A DNA stretch of 64,000 bases from Zoroaster sp. YZ-2022 (Eukaryota > Echinodermata > Asteroidea > Forcipulatida > Zoroasteridae). The notes under the pieces are model-generated. The model made no database searches and was not told the origin of the DNA. It saw only the letters and a program-made list of their open reading frames with translations. Where the stretch lies: the NCBI GenBank assembly GCA_029582265.1, contig CM055820.1, positions 17,194,485-17,258,484 of the forward strand, written 5' to 3'. Shown piece after piece: positions 55,601 to 64,000 of this stretch. The translations under genes and the position numbers were made by a program. Each line of letters opens with the position of its first letter. Within the stretch, counting starts at the first letter, position 1.

Positions 55601-58150
55601 AAGCTGGTACACGTTTTAGTAATGTTGAAAGTTTTTTATCTGAAGTGCTTTCATCTTAGATAAAACTAGAATTGTTATGCCAAATTTACAAAAAAAGATA
55701 TCAATTAACCCTAACCTTCCCAAATCCTCCCAAATCCTCTTTGCTAAAGTGAAGGATTTTGAAAGATTGAGGTTACATGCTACATGCTCTTTGCTAAAGT
55801 GAAGGATTTTGGACGATTGAGGTTATTAGGCATACTTGCCTTTCCATGGTACATGTACATCCATGTTTGTTGTAGTGATTGCAAGGTCAGTGCTTAGGTC
55901 AGTGCTTGGGTCAGTGGACACTGTTTATTGCTCCATGCATGCAGGGAGGGTCCCTGGCCATGTACATGTATCACAGATTAGAAACACATACATGTCATGT
56001 GCTTGCTTTACTACTGAAGGATTTTGGAGGATTCAGGTTATGTCTTAGCAAATGGGCCCAGGGAGCTAGGAAGGATTCAGGTTATGTGTAAGCAAATGGG
56101 CCCAGGGAGTTAGGAAGGATTCAGGTTATGTGTAAGCAAATGGGCCCAGGGAGTTAGGAAGGATTCAGGTTATGTGTAAGCAAATGGGCCTAGGGAGTTA
56201 GGAAGGATTCAGGTTATGTGTAAGCAAATGGGCCCAGGGAGTTAGGAAGGATTCAGGTTATGTGTAAGCAAATGGGCCTAGGGAGTTAGGAAGGATTCAG
56301 GTTATGTGTAAGCAAATGGGCCTAGGGAGTTAGGAAGGATTCAGGTTATGTGTAAGCAAATGGGCCTAGGGAGGATTCAGGTTATGTGTAAGCAAGTGGG
56401 CCTAGGGAGTTAGGAAGAATTCAGTTTATGTGTAAGCAAATGGGCCTAGGGAGTTAGGAAGGATTCAGGTTATGTGTAAGCAAATGGGCCTAGGGAGTTA
56501 GGAAGGATTCAGGTTATGTGTAAGCAAATGGGCCTAGGGAGTTAGGAAGGATTCAGGTTATGTGTAAGCAAATGGGCCTAGGGAGTTAGGAAGGATTCAG
56601 GTTATGTGTAAGCAAATGGGCCTAGGGAGTTAGGAAGGATTCAGGTTATGTGTAAGCAAATGGGCCTAGGGAGTTAGGAAGGATTCAGGTTATGTGTAAG
56701 CAAATGGGCCTAGGGAGTTAGGAAGGATTCAGGTTATGTGTAAGCAAATGGGCCTAGGGAGTTAGGAAGGATTCAGGTTATGTGTAAGCAAATGGGCCTG
56801 GGGAGTTAGGAAGGATTCAGGTTATGTGTAAGCAAATGGGCCTCATGGGTAGTTAGGAAGGATTCAGGTTATGTGTAAGCAAATGGGCCTAGGGAGTTAG
56901 GAAGGATTCAGGTTATGTGTAAGCAAATGGGCCTGGGGAGTTAGGAAGGATTCAGGTTATGTGTAAGCAAATGGGCCTGGGGAGTTAGGAAGGATTCAGG
57001 TTATGTGTAAGCAAATGGGCCTGGGTAGTTAGGAAGGATTCAGGTTATGTGTAAGCAAATGGACCGAGGGAGTTAGGAAGGATTCAGGTTATGTGTAAGC
57101 AAATGGACCGAGGGAGTTAGGGTTAAAAAAATGATTATCTGAAAGCTTACTTGTGTAAAGTTGGTACACATTCCAATCATCTTGAGAAATTATTTTGTTG
57201 CTGTCTGGCAACTTTTTGTAAATCATACAAAAATGTTGTTTTCCCCCCAAAAAAACATGAGCACCTATAGGCGTGAAGCTTGAACAGGCTAGATTATTTG
57301 GTATATTTCTTGGAAACTGAATGGTTTGAAATTAATTTACATTTCCCAATACTAATGTTGTTCCTCCCCTTTAAGGACGGTAATTGGTTAACGTTGAAAT
57401 AGTTGAGTAACACTCTCTACTGTAACTGATTCTAAAAGGGACTGTACGCCATTGGTAACATTTCTGTAAATGCGTCCTTTCTTTTTTTAAGAACCAAGAA
57501 ACCAACATGTGAATGTTTCACCTCATTTTACTCTGTCACTTGACCCTACTACTACTATATCTAGTGCACTTAAAAAGTTGAACACTGTCAAACCTTACGT
57601 GTAGTAAGTACATTTACAGGTCAAAATGAGTCGACCGTTTTTGACTGGTAAAAGCATTGTCTGGTATTGTTCAGGGTGGTCAAATTGACAATAAAAACCA
57701 GTCAAAAATTCCCCTGTGTGCACATTTGGGTCAACAGTCAAAACAGGGAGTTGACTGGTTTTGACCTCTACAGCAACTTTCCACTAAAGTGCATCAATAG
57801 TAGGACAAAATACCTGTGTTATTGCGTCCTCCAGATTTGGTCAGACCCAGCGGCTTAATCGTGTACTGTGGTGTATTTTTCCATGGTATAAATTTACAGA
57901 CTACACTTGAAGTGTGAATCGCTGATCTTACAGAGTGCATTTTGAGACTCTGTGGTCCGCTTGGTCGGAGCAGAATACAGGATGATACTGGCCTGGCTGG
58001 TAGCCACGATAGTGCCAGGTGGTTTGATGAGGGCATTTGTCGTGTGCTCACTGCACAGTGACGGATAGTTCTAATAATTTGTTGTTGACAGTCATGTTGA
58101 CTTCTCAGTGCAAGGGACTGCAGTCTGCGGCATAACGCTGCGAGCTTCAT
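52473..58150 (-). CDS. MRPL2: Mitochondrial large-subunit ribosomal protein uL2m, complete
   Basis: Component of the mitochondrial 39S subunit near the peptidyl-transferase centre, homologous to bacterial L2. Exons 58150-57814, 55553-55305, 54040-53789 and 52624-52473 give 990 nt, 329 residues (human about 305), all phases consistent. Seen: an Arg/Ser-rich mitochondrial presequence in exon 1, then the OB-like L2 domain with [20 protein letters not shown] and [22 protein letters not shown], the SH3-like domain with [20 protein letters not shown], and [20 protein letters not shown] at the end. Start: the ATG before [10 protein letters not shown]; a TTTCAG 15 bases upstream suggests a 5' untranslated exon. 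Introns 1 and 2 each hold TTAA-bounded MITEs. Confidence 0.95.
52943..53303 (-). repeat. SINE-A-related copy, diverged, in MRPL2 intron 3
   Basis: (AAT)n, then the body and a tRNA-like head GCCGAGCAGTTTAGTGCATC in reverse. The tail half resembles 16341-16553. Confidence 0.85.
53400..53780. repeat. GGGGACA element between (CA)n tracts, MRPL2 intron 3
   Basis: CGGGGACATCCTTTGTCAAA and CAACCGGGGACTATTGTCCC match 40265-40435 in reverse. The right (CA)n reaches within ten bases of the exon 3 donor. Confidence 0.85.
53789..54040 (-). CDS. MRPL2: MRPL2 exon 3
   Basis: 252 nt between TATGCAG and GTGAGT. Encodes [20 protein letters not shown] and [20 protein letters not shown], the second half of L2. 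A (TG)n tract starts a few bases into the intron after the donor. Confidence 0.95.
54132..54527. mobile_element. TTAA-flanked MITE, family 1, in MRPL2 intron 2
   Basis: TTAA at 54128-54131 and 54528-54531, ends CCCTAACCTTCC and GAGTTAGGG. Two copies of the 44-bp unit at its right end. Confidence 0.88.
54727..55156. mobile_element. TTAA-flanked MITE, family 2, inverted, in MRPL2 intron 2
   Basis: Reverse orientation of the family. The end module (TAGGTATTCTGGCTAGGAAC) is repeated five times at 54743-54930. Ends GGGGTGGTTAGGG before TTAA at 55157-55160. Confidence 0.85.
55305..55553 (-). CDS. MRPL2: MRPL2 exon 2
   Basis: 249 nt between ATTACAG and GTAAGC. Encodes [15 protein letters not shown] and [20 protein letters not shown], the rRNA-binding first half of the L2 fold. 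Confidence 0.95.
55709..57122. mobile_element. TTAA-flanked MITE, family 1, with 25-copy minisatellite, in MRPL2 intron 1
   Basis: TTAA at 55705-55708 and 57123-57126, ends CCCTAACCTTCC and GGGAGTTAGGG. The first 300 bp match the other family members. From about 56024 to 57122 a 44-bp unit (AGGATTCAGGTTATGTGTAA...) repeats about 25 times with few changes. Confidence 0.92.
57544..57805. mobile_element. Relative of the 37427 MITE in MRPL2 intron 1
   Basis: Starts CCCTACTACTAC and ends ATAGTAGGAC, sharing TACATTTACAGGTCAAAATG and the following segment with 37427-37730. Its right end lies fewer than 10 bases from the MRPL2 exon 1 donor. Confidence 0.65.
57814..58150 (-). CDS. MRPL2: MRPL2 exon 1
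   Basis: 337 nt ending ACA-G at a GTATTT donor. Begins [20 protein letters not shown], basic and hydroxylated with almost no acidic residues as in a matrix presequence, and ends [17 protein letters not shown], the start of the conserved L2 domain. Confidence 0.92.
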
Positions 58151-58307
58151 TTTGCATGCAATGGCACTATCCAATCTGAAAGAAAACAAAAGATAAGCAC
58201 TTGCATTAAATACATTTATAAGACATGCGGGTTTGCTTTGCGGGGGGGGGGGGGGGGTTCTCTAAAATTATTTTAAAAAATTGGGGGGGGAGGGTGGGCA
58301 GATAAGG

Positions 58308-60196
58308 CAGGGCTCGATTTAGACACTAGCCCGGTGTACAAACACTAGTCAAGAGTGCCGCGGGCTAGTCAAACTTGCTTCTGGGTAGCCCGGCCGGGCT
58401 AGTCAAAAATTAACAACTTACCTTTGTAATTTTCTAGCTGTTATGTGATATTTGATTTTTAATATGTGAATAAAACAAAAATAAACTTCAACGTTGGAGT
58501 GTTAATTGTCGTTAATTTTGTCAGTCGTTACTCATTACTGACTCATGTTTTGGTTTGACGTTAATGACCTACAACATCGAGCATGTCGAGAGCGGGACGA
58601 GCGTGTATGCATGGGCATACAAACGACGTTACAGACAGTACACATACGACATGCACACACACACAGCAGCTAGCTCCACGATCACTGAATCAATGGTACC
58701 CGACGCTCTTTACGTGATTGCATGTTTCGGTGTCCGGGAACCGCACCATGCATGACGTGCGAATCAGATCAGAGGAGGAGAAACACAGATATAACTCCGA
58801 TGTGGCCTGGATGAAGACGAATCAGATGACTCATCTTTCTAAATTTACAGTGAACGATTTCCTGTATCGCATCGCAAAATGCGATGTAATTTGGGCAATC
58901 TGCGATGGAATTTCAAACAATGCATCGCAGATTTTGCGATACAAATTTCGACAGATTTATAAACATTTTTGAAATCATATTCACAAACCTTTCCGAAATA
59001 ACGTTTACATGTATATTTCCGACCAAAAATATCGAGCTATCCGTCCCGACTGGATTTGTTTCTGTGTGTCCAGACCACGCGGTACGTCCATGCGACGTGC
59101 GTACCGTGTTCAACGATGACTTCACGCCGACGCGACGGTGTTGATGCAACAGTAAACACAACTTTATTTTCCAGCAATCCGTAAAGGTTTTTCCAATGCC
59201 TAAAATTCTATGTGCATGCATTATTTTTCTGCTGATGAATTAACTACGAGCGAAATTCCAGAAATGGAAAACACGCAACAACCGCCCAGTTTTTTTTTTT
59301 TTAGCTTCAGCGTGTTTATTTTTTCTTCTCCTGAGTTTGGGGTTGGAACATTAAGCAATTGAGCCACCCCTATACACAATAGTACCGTGTTCAGTTGACA
59401 TGTGCGCTTTCATACGATCACTACGGCCGTATTCAACAAACTCTAGAAACGTTACCGTAACTGTTTTATAATAAAAGTTTTGAAAATTAACAAAATGAGC
59501 ATTCATTTATATATGTAGTGGTGAGATTTAGAATCATTTCGCACACAATATGATTGGCGTTTTCAACCACTCATTTTCCTGACGAATTTTTATAATTAAA
59601 ATCAAGCTTGATCATACCACAAAGTAACGTTACACTCGGCGAAATTCACTTTGAAAAGCACCCGAACATGTCGCAGTCGGTAATTTGTTTTCGTGATATT
59701 GCCTCTGTTTTAGCGATCGATAATAATGTAAACAAAACAAGAAAATGGACGGAGGACTAACTTTCATGAATGATTGCAATTTGGCGAAATAACGGTTACA
59801 CGTGAGTTTTTTTTACCACCTGTGGCTCAATTTCCGGACCCTAAAAATTATTATTTCTGGTAAAATTTGGACATTCATATTATGAACCAAACGACAGTAA
59901 AGCCTTAAAAAAAAAACCTTTACCTATGCACACTACATACTGTAATTTTAAGCATTTTTAAATTTGCTATACAAAATTCACAGATTGCTATACAAAAAAA
60001 TTATTTTGCTATGCAAATTCAGTTTTTGCATCGCAGTTTTGCTATGCAAAATTTTTGAACGAAATCGTTCCCTTTACTCTGTCAGTTTCCTGTGTGGTGT
60101 AAATGGTCGGGCCAGTGAAAATTTGTGAGGGCTAGTCAAAAATACATCTCACTAGCCCGGTGGTCTAGTCGGGAAAAAAAGTTAGCGCAAGCCCTG
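58308..60196. mobile_element. hAT-like shell upstream of MRPL2
   Basis: Begins CAGGGCTCGATTTAGACACT with tracts of actagcccgg and ends with ctagtcaaaaa, actagcccgg and gcaagccctg in inverted order. Flanks show no clear 8-bp duplication. Inside, near 58851 and 60070, a second pair of inverted GAACGATTTC ends encloses Ile/Phe-rich AT sequence with no transposase. I see no gene in it; the MRPL2 promoter should lie between it and 58150. Confidence 0.55.
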
Positions 60197-60719
60197 TATT
60201 GTAAGGGTACATTTTCCAAATAGTGTAATCCCATTATAATAAGTATAACCATTAGAAACTAACATGTAAGGACCCACTAACTTAAAAATAGAAAATGTTG
60301 CTGGTGTAGCCGTAAAAATTGATTTATATATTAGGAGGAAGGGCAAATAATGCAATGGAGTGCCTCCACTATTTACTAACGTGAGGCATATAAAAAAATA
60401 ATAATGTGTGCCTTCACCAACCTGCCTCCATTTCCCCCTCCATTTACCCCACCCCACCCTTACTCTCCCTTCCCCTTTTTTGCCAATGTTGCCCCAGTCT
60501 CCACCCCCTGCGTGGCTGCGCCTGGCTTAAATTAATAAATAGCTACCTTCTTTGCCCTAGAGATCTGCATCTGCCTCTGTCTTTGTAATGTATATGCAAG
60601 CTAAAGATTCCATGTGTTACTTAATTACCAACTTCATACTTACAGTTACACCGCTTGCAAAAAACAGAAGTTGCAGTTTGTGAAGTGCTTGCTGCCTGTG
60701 GATGGACGATGTAGCACCA

Positions 60720-60812
60720 AGATCAAGCTAGCCGCGGATACAACCGCGGATTCAGCCGCGGATTCAGCCGCGGATTCAGCCGCGGATTCAACCGCGGATT
60801 CAACCGGATTCA
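60720..60812. repeat. 12-bp GC-rich tandem repeat (GCCGCGGATTCA)
   Basis: About seven copies with A/G changes; translates to an Ala-Asp-Ser/Thr repeat on either strand. It lies inside an otherwise unrecognised open frame (60614-61054, +) with no splice or homology support, so I do not call a gene. Confidence 0.85.
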
Positions 60813-60936
60813 ACGCTGCTATGTGGGTTAAAATCCGGATGAATTCGAAAACCACGATCAGGTTGGCCACCTTGCAGAAACGAGCGCACGCTATTGAGTG
60901 TAATGTCCTATCATTATATCATAACTTCATGACCAT

Positions 60937-62988
60937 TAAAGGGGCACAAATCGTTTTAACTTTTGATGAGTTGGTCATAAATACTCGGCATTGTTTAACT
61001 GTATATACACGGCATATACCGACAATAATGGTACATCTTCTAGCGTCCCTTTAATTATGAAATATTAATCGCAACACGCAAAACCCACCATATGCCCTAA
61101 TAAGTTGAAATGTCACCTTCATAATTCATTAACAAAAATTAACAAAAATGAACATTAAAGGGGGCACAAATTGTTTTAACTTTTGATGAGTTGGTCATAA
61201 ATACTCTGCATTGTGTAACTATTTACACGGCATATATACCGACGATAATGGTACATATTCTACTCTAGAGTCACTTTAATTATGAAATATTAATCGTATC
61301 ATGCCAAAACCACGATATGCCCTAAGTTGAAATATCAACTTCATAATTCGTTAACAAAAATTAACAAAAATTTAAATTAAAGGGAGCACAAATTGTTTTA
61401 ACTTTTGACGAGTTGGTCATAAATGCTCGGCATTGTGTAATACACGGCATTATACCGGCGATAATGATATCCGGTACATATTCTAGAGTCCCTTATGAAA
61501 TATTAATCGTATCATGCCAAAACCACGATATGCCCTAAGTTGAAATGTCAACTTCATAATTCGTTAACAAAAAATAACAAAAATTAACATTAAAGAGGGC
61601 ACAAATTGTTTTAACTTTTGATGAGTTGGTCATAAATACTCGGCATTGTTTAACTATATATACACGACATATACCGACGATAATGGTACGTCTTCTAGCG
61701 TCCCTTTAAAAATGAAATATTAATCGTGTCATGCCAAAATCACGATATGCTCTAAGTTGAAATGTCAACTTCATAATTCGTTAACAAAAAATAACAAAAA
61801 TTAACATTAAAGAGGGCATAAATTGTTTTAACTTTTGACGAGTTGGTCACAAATACTCGGCATTGTGTAACTGTGTAATATGTACACGGCATATACCGAC
61901 GATAATGGTACATCTTCTAGCGTACCTTTAATTATGAAATATTAAACGTAACACGCCAAATCCACGATATGCCCTAAGTTGAAATGTCAACTTCATTATT
62001 CGTTAACAAAAATTGACAAAAAATAACATTAAAGGGGGCACAAATTGTTTTAACTTTTGATGAGGTGGTCATAAATACTCGGCATTGTGTAACTATATAT
62101 ACACGGCATATACTGGCGATAATAGTACATAATTATTCTAGAGTCCCTTTAATTATAAACTATTAATCGTATCATGCCAAAACCACGATATGCCTTAAGT
62201 TGAAATGTCAACTTCATAATTCGTTAACAAAAAATAACAAAAATTAACATTAAAGGGGGCACAAATTGTTTTAACTTTTGATGAGTTGGCCATAAATACT
62301 CGGCATTGTTTAACTACCGGTATATATACACGACATATACCGGCGATATTGGTACATAATTATTCTAGAGTCCCTTTAATTATAAACTATCAATCGTATC
62401 ATGCCAAAACCACGATATGCCCTAAGTTGAAATGTCAACTTCATAATTCGTAAACAAAAATTAACAAAAATTAACATTCAAGTGGGCACAAATTGTTTTA
62501 AATTTTGATGAGTTGGTCATAAATACTCGGCATTGTTTAACTATATATACACGGCATATACTGGCGATAATGGTACATATTCTAGAGTCCCTTTAATTAT
62601 AAAATATTAATCGTATCATGCCAAAACCACGATATGCCCTAAGTTGAAATGTCAATTTCATTATTCGTTAACAAAAATTAACAAAAATTAACATTAAAGG
62701 GGGCACAAATTGTTTTAACTTTTGACGAGTTGGTAATAAATGCTCGGTATTATGTAACTGTGTAATATGTACACGGCATATACCGACAATAATGGCACAT
62801 CTTCTAGCGTCCCTTTAATTATGAAATATTAATCGCAACACGCAAAACCCACCATATGCCCTAAGTTGAAATGTCAACTTCATAATTCGTTAACAAAAAT
62901 TAACTAAAATTAACATTAAAGGGGGCACAAATTGTTTTAACTTTTGACGAGTTGGTCAAAAATACTCGGCATTGTTTAACTATATATA
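60937..62988. repeat. 220-bp satellite array, ten units
   Basis: The word GCACAAATTGTTTTAACTTT (with variants) recurs at 60944, 61164, 61386, 61599, 61816, 62038, 62259, 62486, 62703 and 62925, spacing 213-227. Each unit has ACGGCATATACCG and GATATGCCCTAAGTTGAAAT. No ORF. Confidence 0.95.
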
Positions 62989-63430
62989 CAGCCAAGGCAA
63001 GCGAGTTAAATAAAATAGCCGGAATAAGAGTTTTGCTTTTGCTTTCAGATTGAGGGCGCTAAATTTCCCAAGTATAGACTTTGCGGCTTATATATTAGAA
63101 ACGAGAATAAGTTCCTGTGAGCACCCCAGTGGATCAACTGGTTGACCCAGTGTTAAATAGAAACCCAAGATCCCCCAGATGGGTTCGAGACCCACAGTGG
63201 TCCTGAGTCCACAGCCAAGGCAAGTCAGTTTAATAAACTAGCTGGATCGAATAAGAGTTTTGATTTTTGCCCTGTCACATTAATGGTATGGCCTACAATG
63301 CACGTCAAGCCTCGGATCACGTGTGACCCTTCCTCCCCCCGGTATAATATAACTATAAGGTTTTAAGGTTTTATGTGTGCTCGTCCATAGACTGGTCCCC
63401 TGTCTTTATCCTATTATCAAGGATTATATA
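62989..63430. other. Repeat-flanked spacer after the satellite
   Basis: Two copies of an ACAGCCAAGGCAAG...AATAAGAGTTTTG segment (62985-63040 and 63211-63265) bracket about 170 bp without features. No gene seen. Confidence 0.6.
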
Positions 63431-64000
63431 CAGTGTGTCTAAAAAAAATGCAAACAAAATTTAACGGAATGCCAGACGTAGAATGAGTAACCAGCATAGA
63501 TAATATAGGTATGGTTTGAAAGATACACCTTTCCACTTTAAAATGAGACATCAAACGTCCAAATCTGATAATCTTTTACAGAGTTATGAGTACTTTTCCA
63601 AGAGAGGTCAAATTGACGATGGGACCAAGTTTTCAGTTTTAGGCATTGGGACAAAGGTAGCCTAATTGCCTCTGTGGGGATAATTGTTTGGCCTACAAAA
63701 ATGTGTTTAGCGAGTAAACACAATTCTAAACACTTTCTTGCTATCAGTTTGTAAACATGTTTACATGCTAAACATTTTTAGCATGAGGACGGATAGTGTT
63801 CAGCGAGGTGTGTTTAGGCGCCTGTGGTGGGCTCAAGACGGCGCTCCGGCTCATCGTCCGAGCCGCCTTCATGAAGCGTTCGGAGACCGTGTCATAGCGT
63901 TGAATCATGTGCATGAATGGCCACCGAGATCTCTAGACCTCACCCCGTGTGATTTCTACCTCTGGGGATACTTGAAATCCAAGGTGTACACGACTCCCCC
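63431..64000 (+). mobile_element. Tc1/mariner-superfamily element, truncated by window end
   Basis: A CAGTGTGTCTAAAAAAAATG end follows a TA dinucleotide, as for Tc1/mariner targets. From the ATG at 63783 the frame reads MRTDSVQRGVFRRLWWAQDG, APAHRPSRLHEAFGD, EWPPRSLDLTPCDFYLWGYL and KSKVYTTP. This is the DDE transposase segment QDGAPAHR...WPPRSPDLTPCDFFLWGYLK. Only about 350 bp separate the end repeat from the catalytic region, so the N-terminal DNA-binding half is deleted or broken. Confidence 0.85.

Noticed and set aside
60614..61054. 146-residue open frame with Ala-Asp-Ser repeats
   Set aside because: It spans a 12-bp tandem repeat and runs into the satellite; there is no recognisable domain or splice support.

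Overview
This is nuclear DNA of an animal with large introns full of transposable elements. Every protein-coding call rests on short exons with GT/AG junctions whose reading phases match from exon to exon. tRNA-derived SINEs with (ATT)n tails, a Penelope-like tail, hAT and TTAA-flanked MITEs, CR1-like LINE fragments and many minisatellites suggest a marine invertebrate, most likely a deuterostome such as an echinoderm or hemichordate. That placement is inference; nothing here fixes the species. No CRISPR, operon, rRNA or true tRNA gene was seen.

Three host genes are supported. (1) HAL, histidine ammonia-lyase, lies on the minus strand from its ATG at 33368 to beyond the left edge. Ten coding exons are visible (about residues 1-340), including the Ala-Ser-Gly triad that forms the MIO electrophile. 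(2) MFSD3, a major-facilitator transporter of the acetyl-CoA-transporter-like group, lies on the plus strand at 37858-44811, with 5 exons and 438 residues, complete. (3) MRPL2, mitochondrial ribosomal protein uL2m, lies on the minus strand at 52473-58150, with 4 exons and 329 residues, complete. HAL and MFSD3 start head to head across 4.5 kb. MFSD3 and MRPL2 end tail to tail across 7.7 kb. An unrecognised intact ORF (7890-8330, +) sits inside HAL intron 5 on the opposite strand.

Layout: 1-33.4 kb, HAL exons in an intronic sea of repeats. This includes a short LTR retrotransposon with a 4-bp target duplication (8809-11099), an 81-bp tandem array (11262-11670), a hAT element with a perfect 8-bp duplication (5504-6233), a Penelope-like tail and several LINE ends. 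33.4-37.9 kb, the intergenic region between the two starts, with MITEs, a near-perfect hairpin and a foldback element carrying a SINE in its loop. 37.9-44.8 kb, MFSD3, with a GGTCTY-type array in intron 1. 44.8-52.4 kb, a transposon zone with a broken CR1-like reverse transcriptase abutting a Penelope-like tail. 52.4-58.2 kb, MRPL2, with TTAA-bounded MITEs in introns 1 and 2, one swollen by 25 copies of a 44-bp minisatellite. 58.3-60.2 kb, a hAT-like shell. 60.9-63.0 kb, a 220-bp satellite of 10 units. 63.4 kb to the end, a decayed Tc1/mariner element.

The three genes are functionally unrelated housekeeping or metabolic genes: histidine catabolism, membrane transport and mitochondrial translation. 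The unusual material is in the repeats: several MITE families sharing TTAA targets, a conserved hairpin motif downstream of Penelope-like tails, and repeats that touch splice sites or a stop codon of the host genes.
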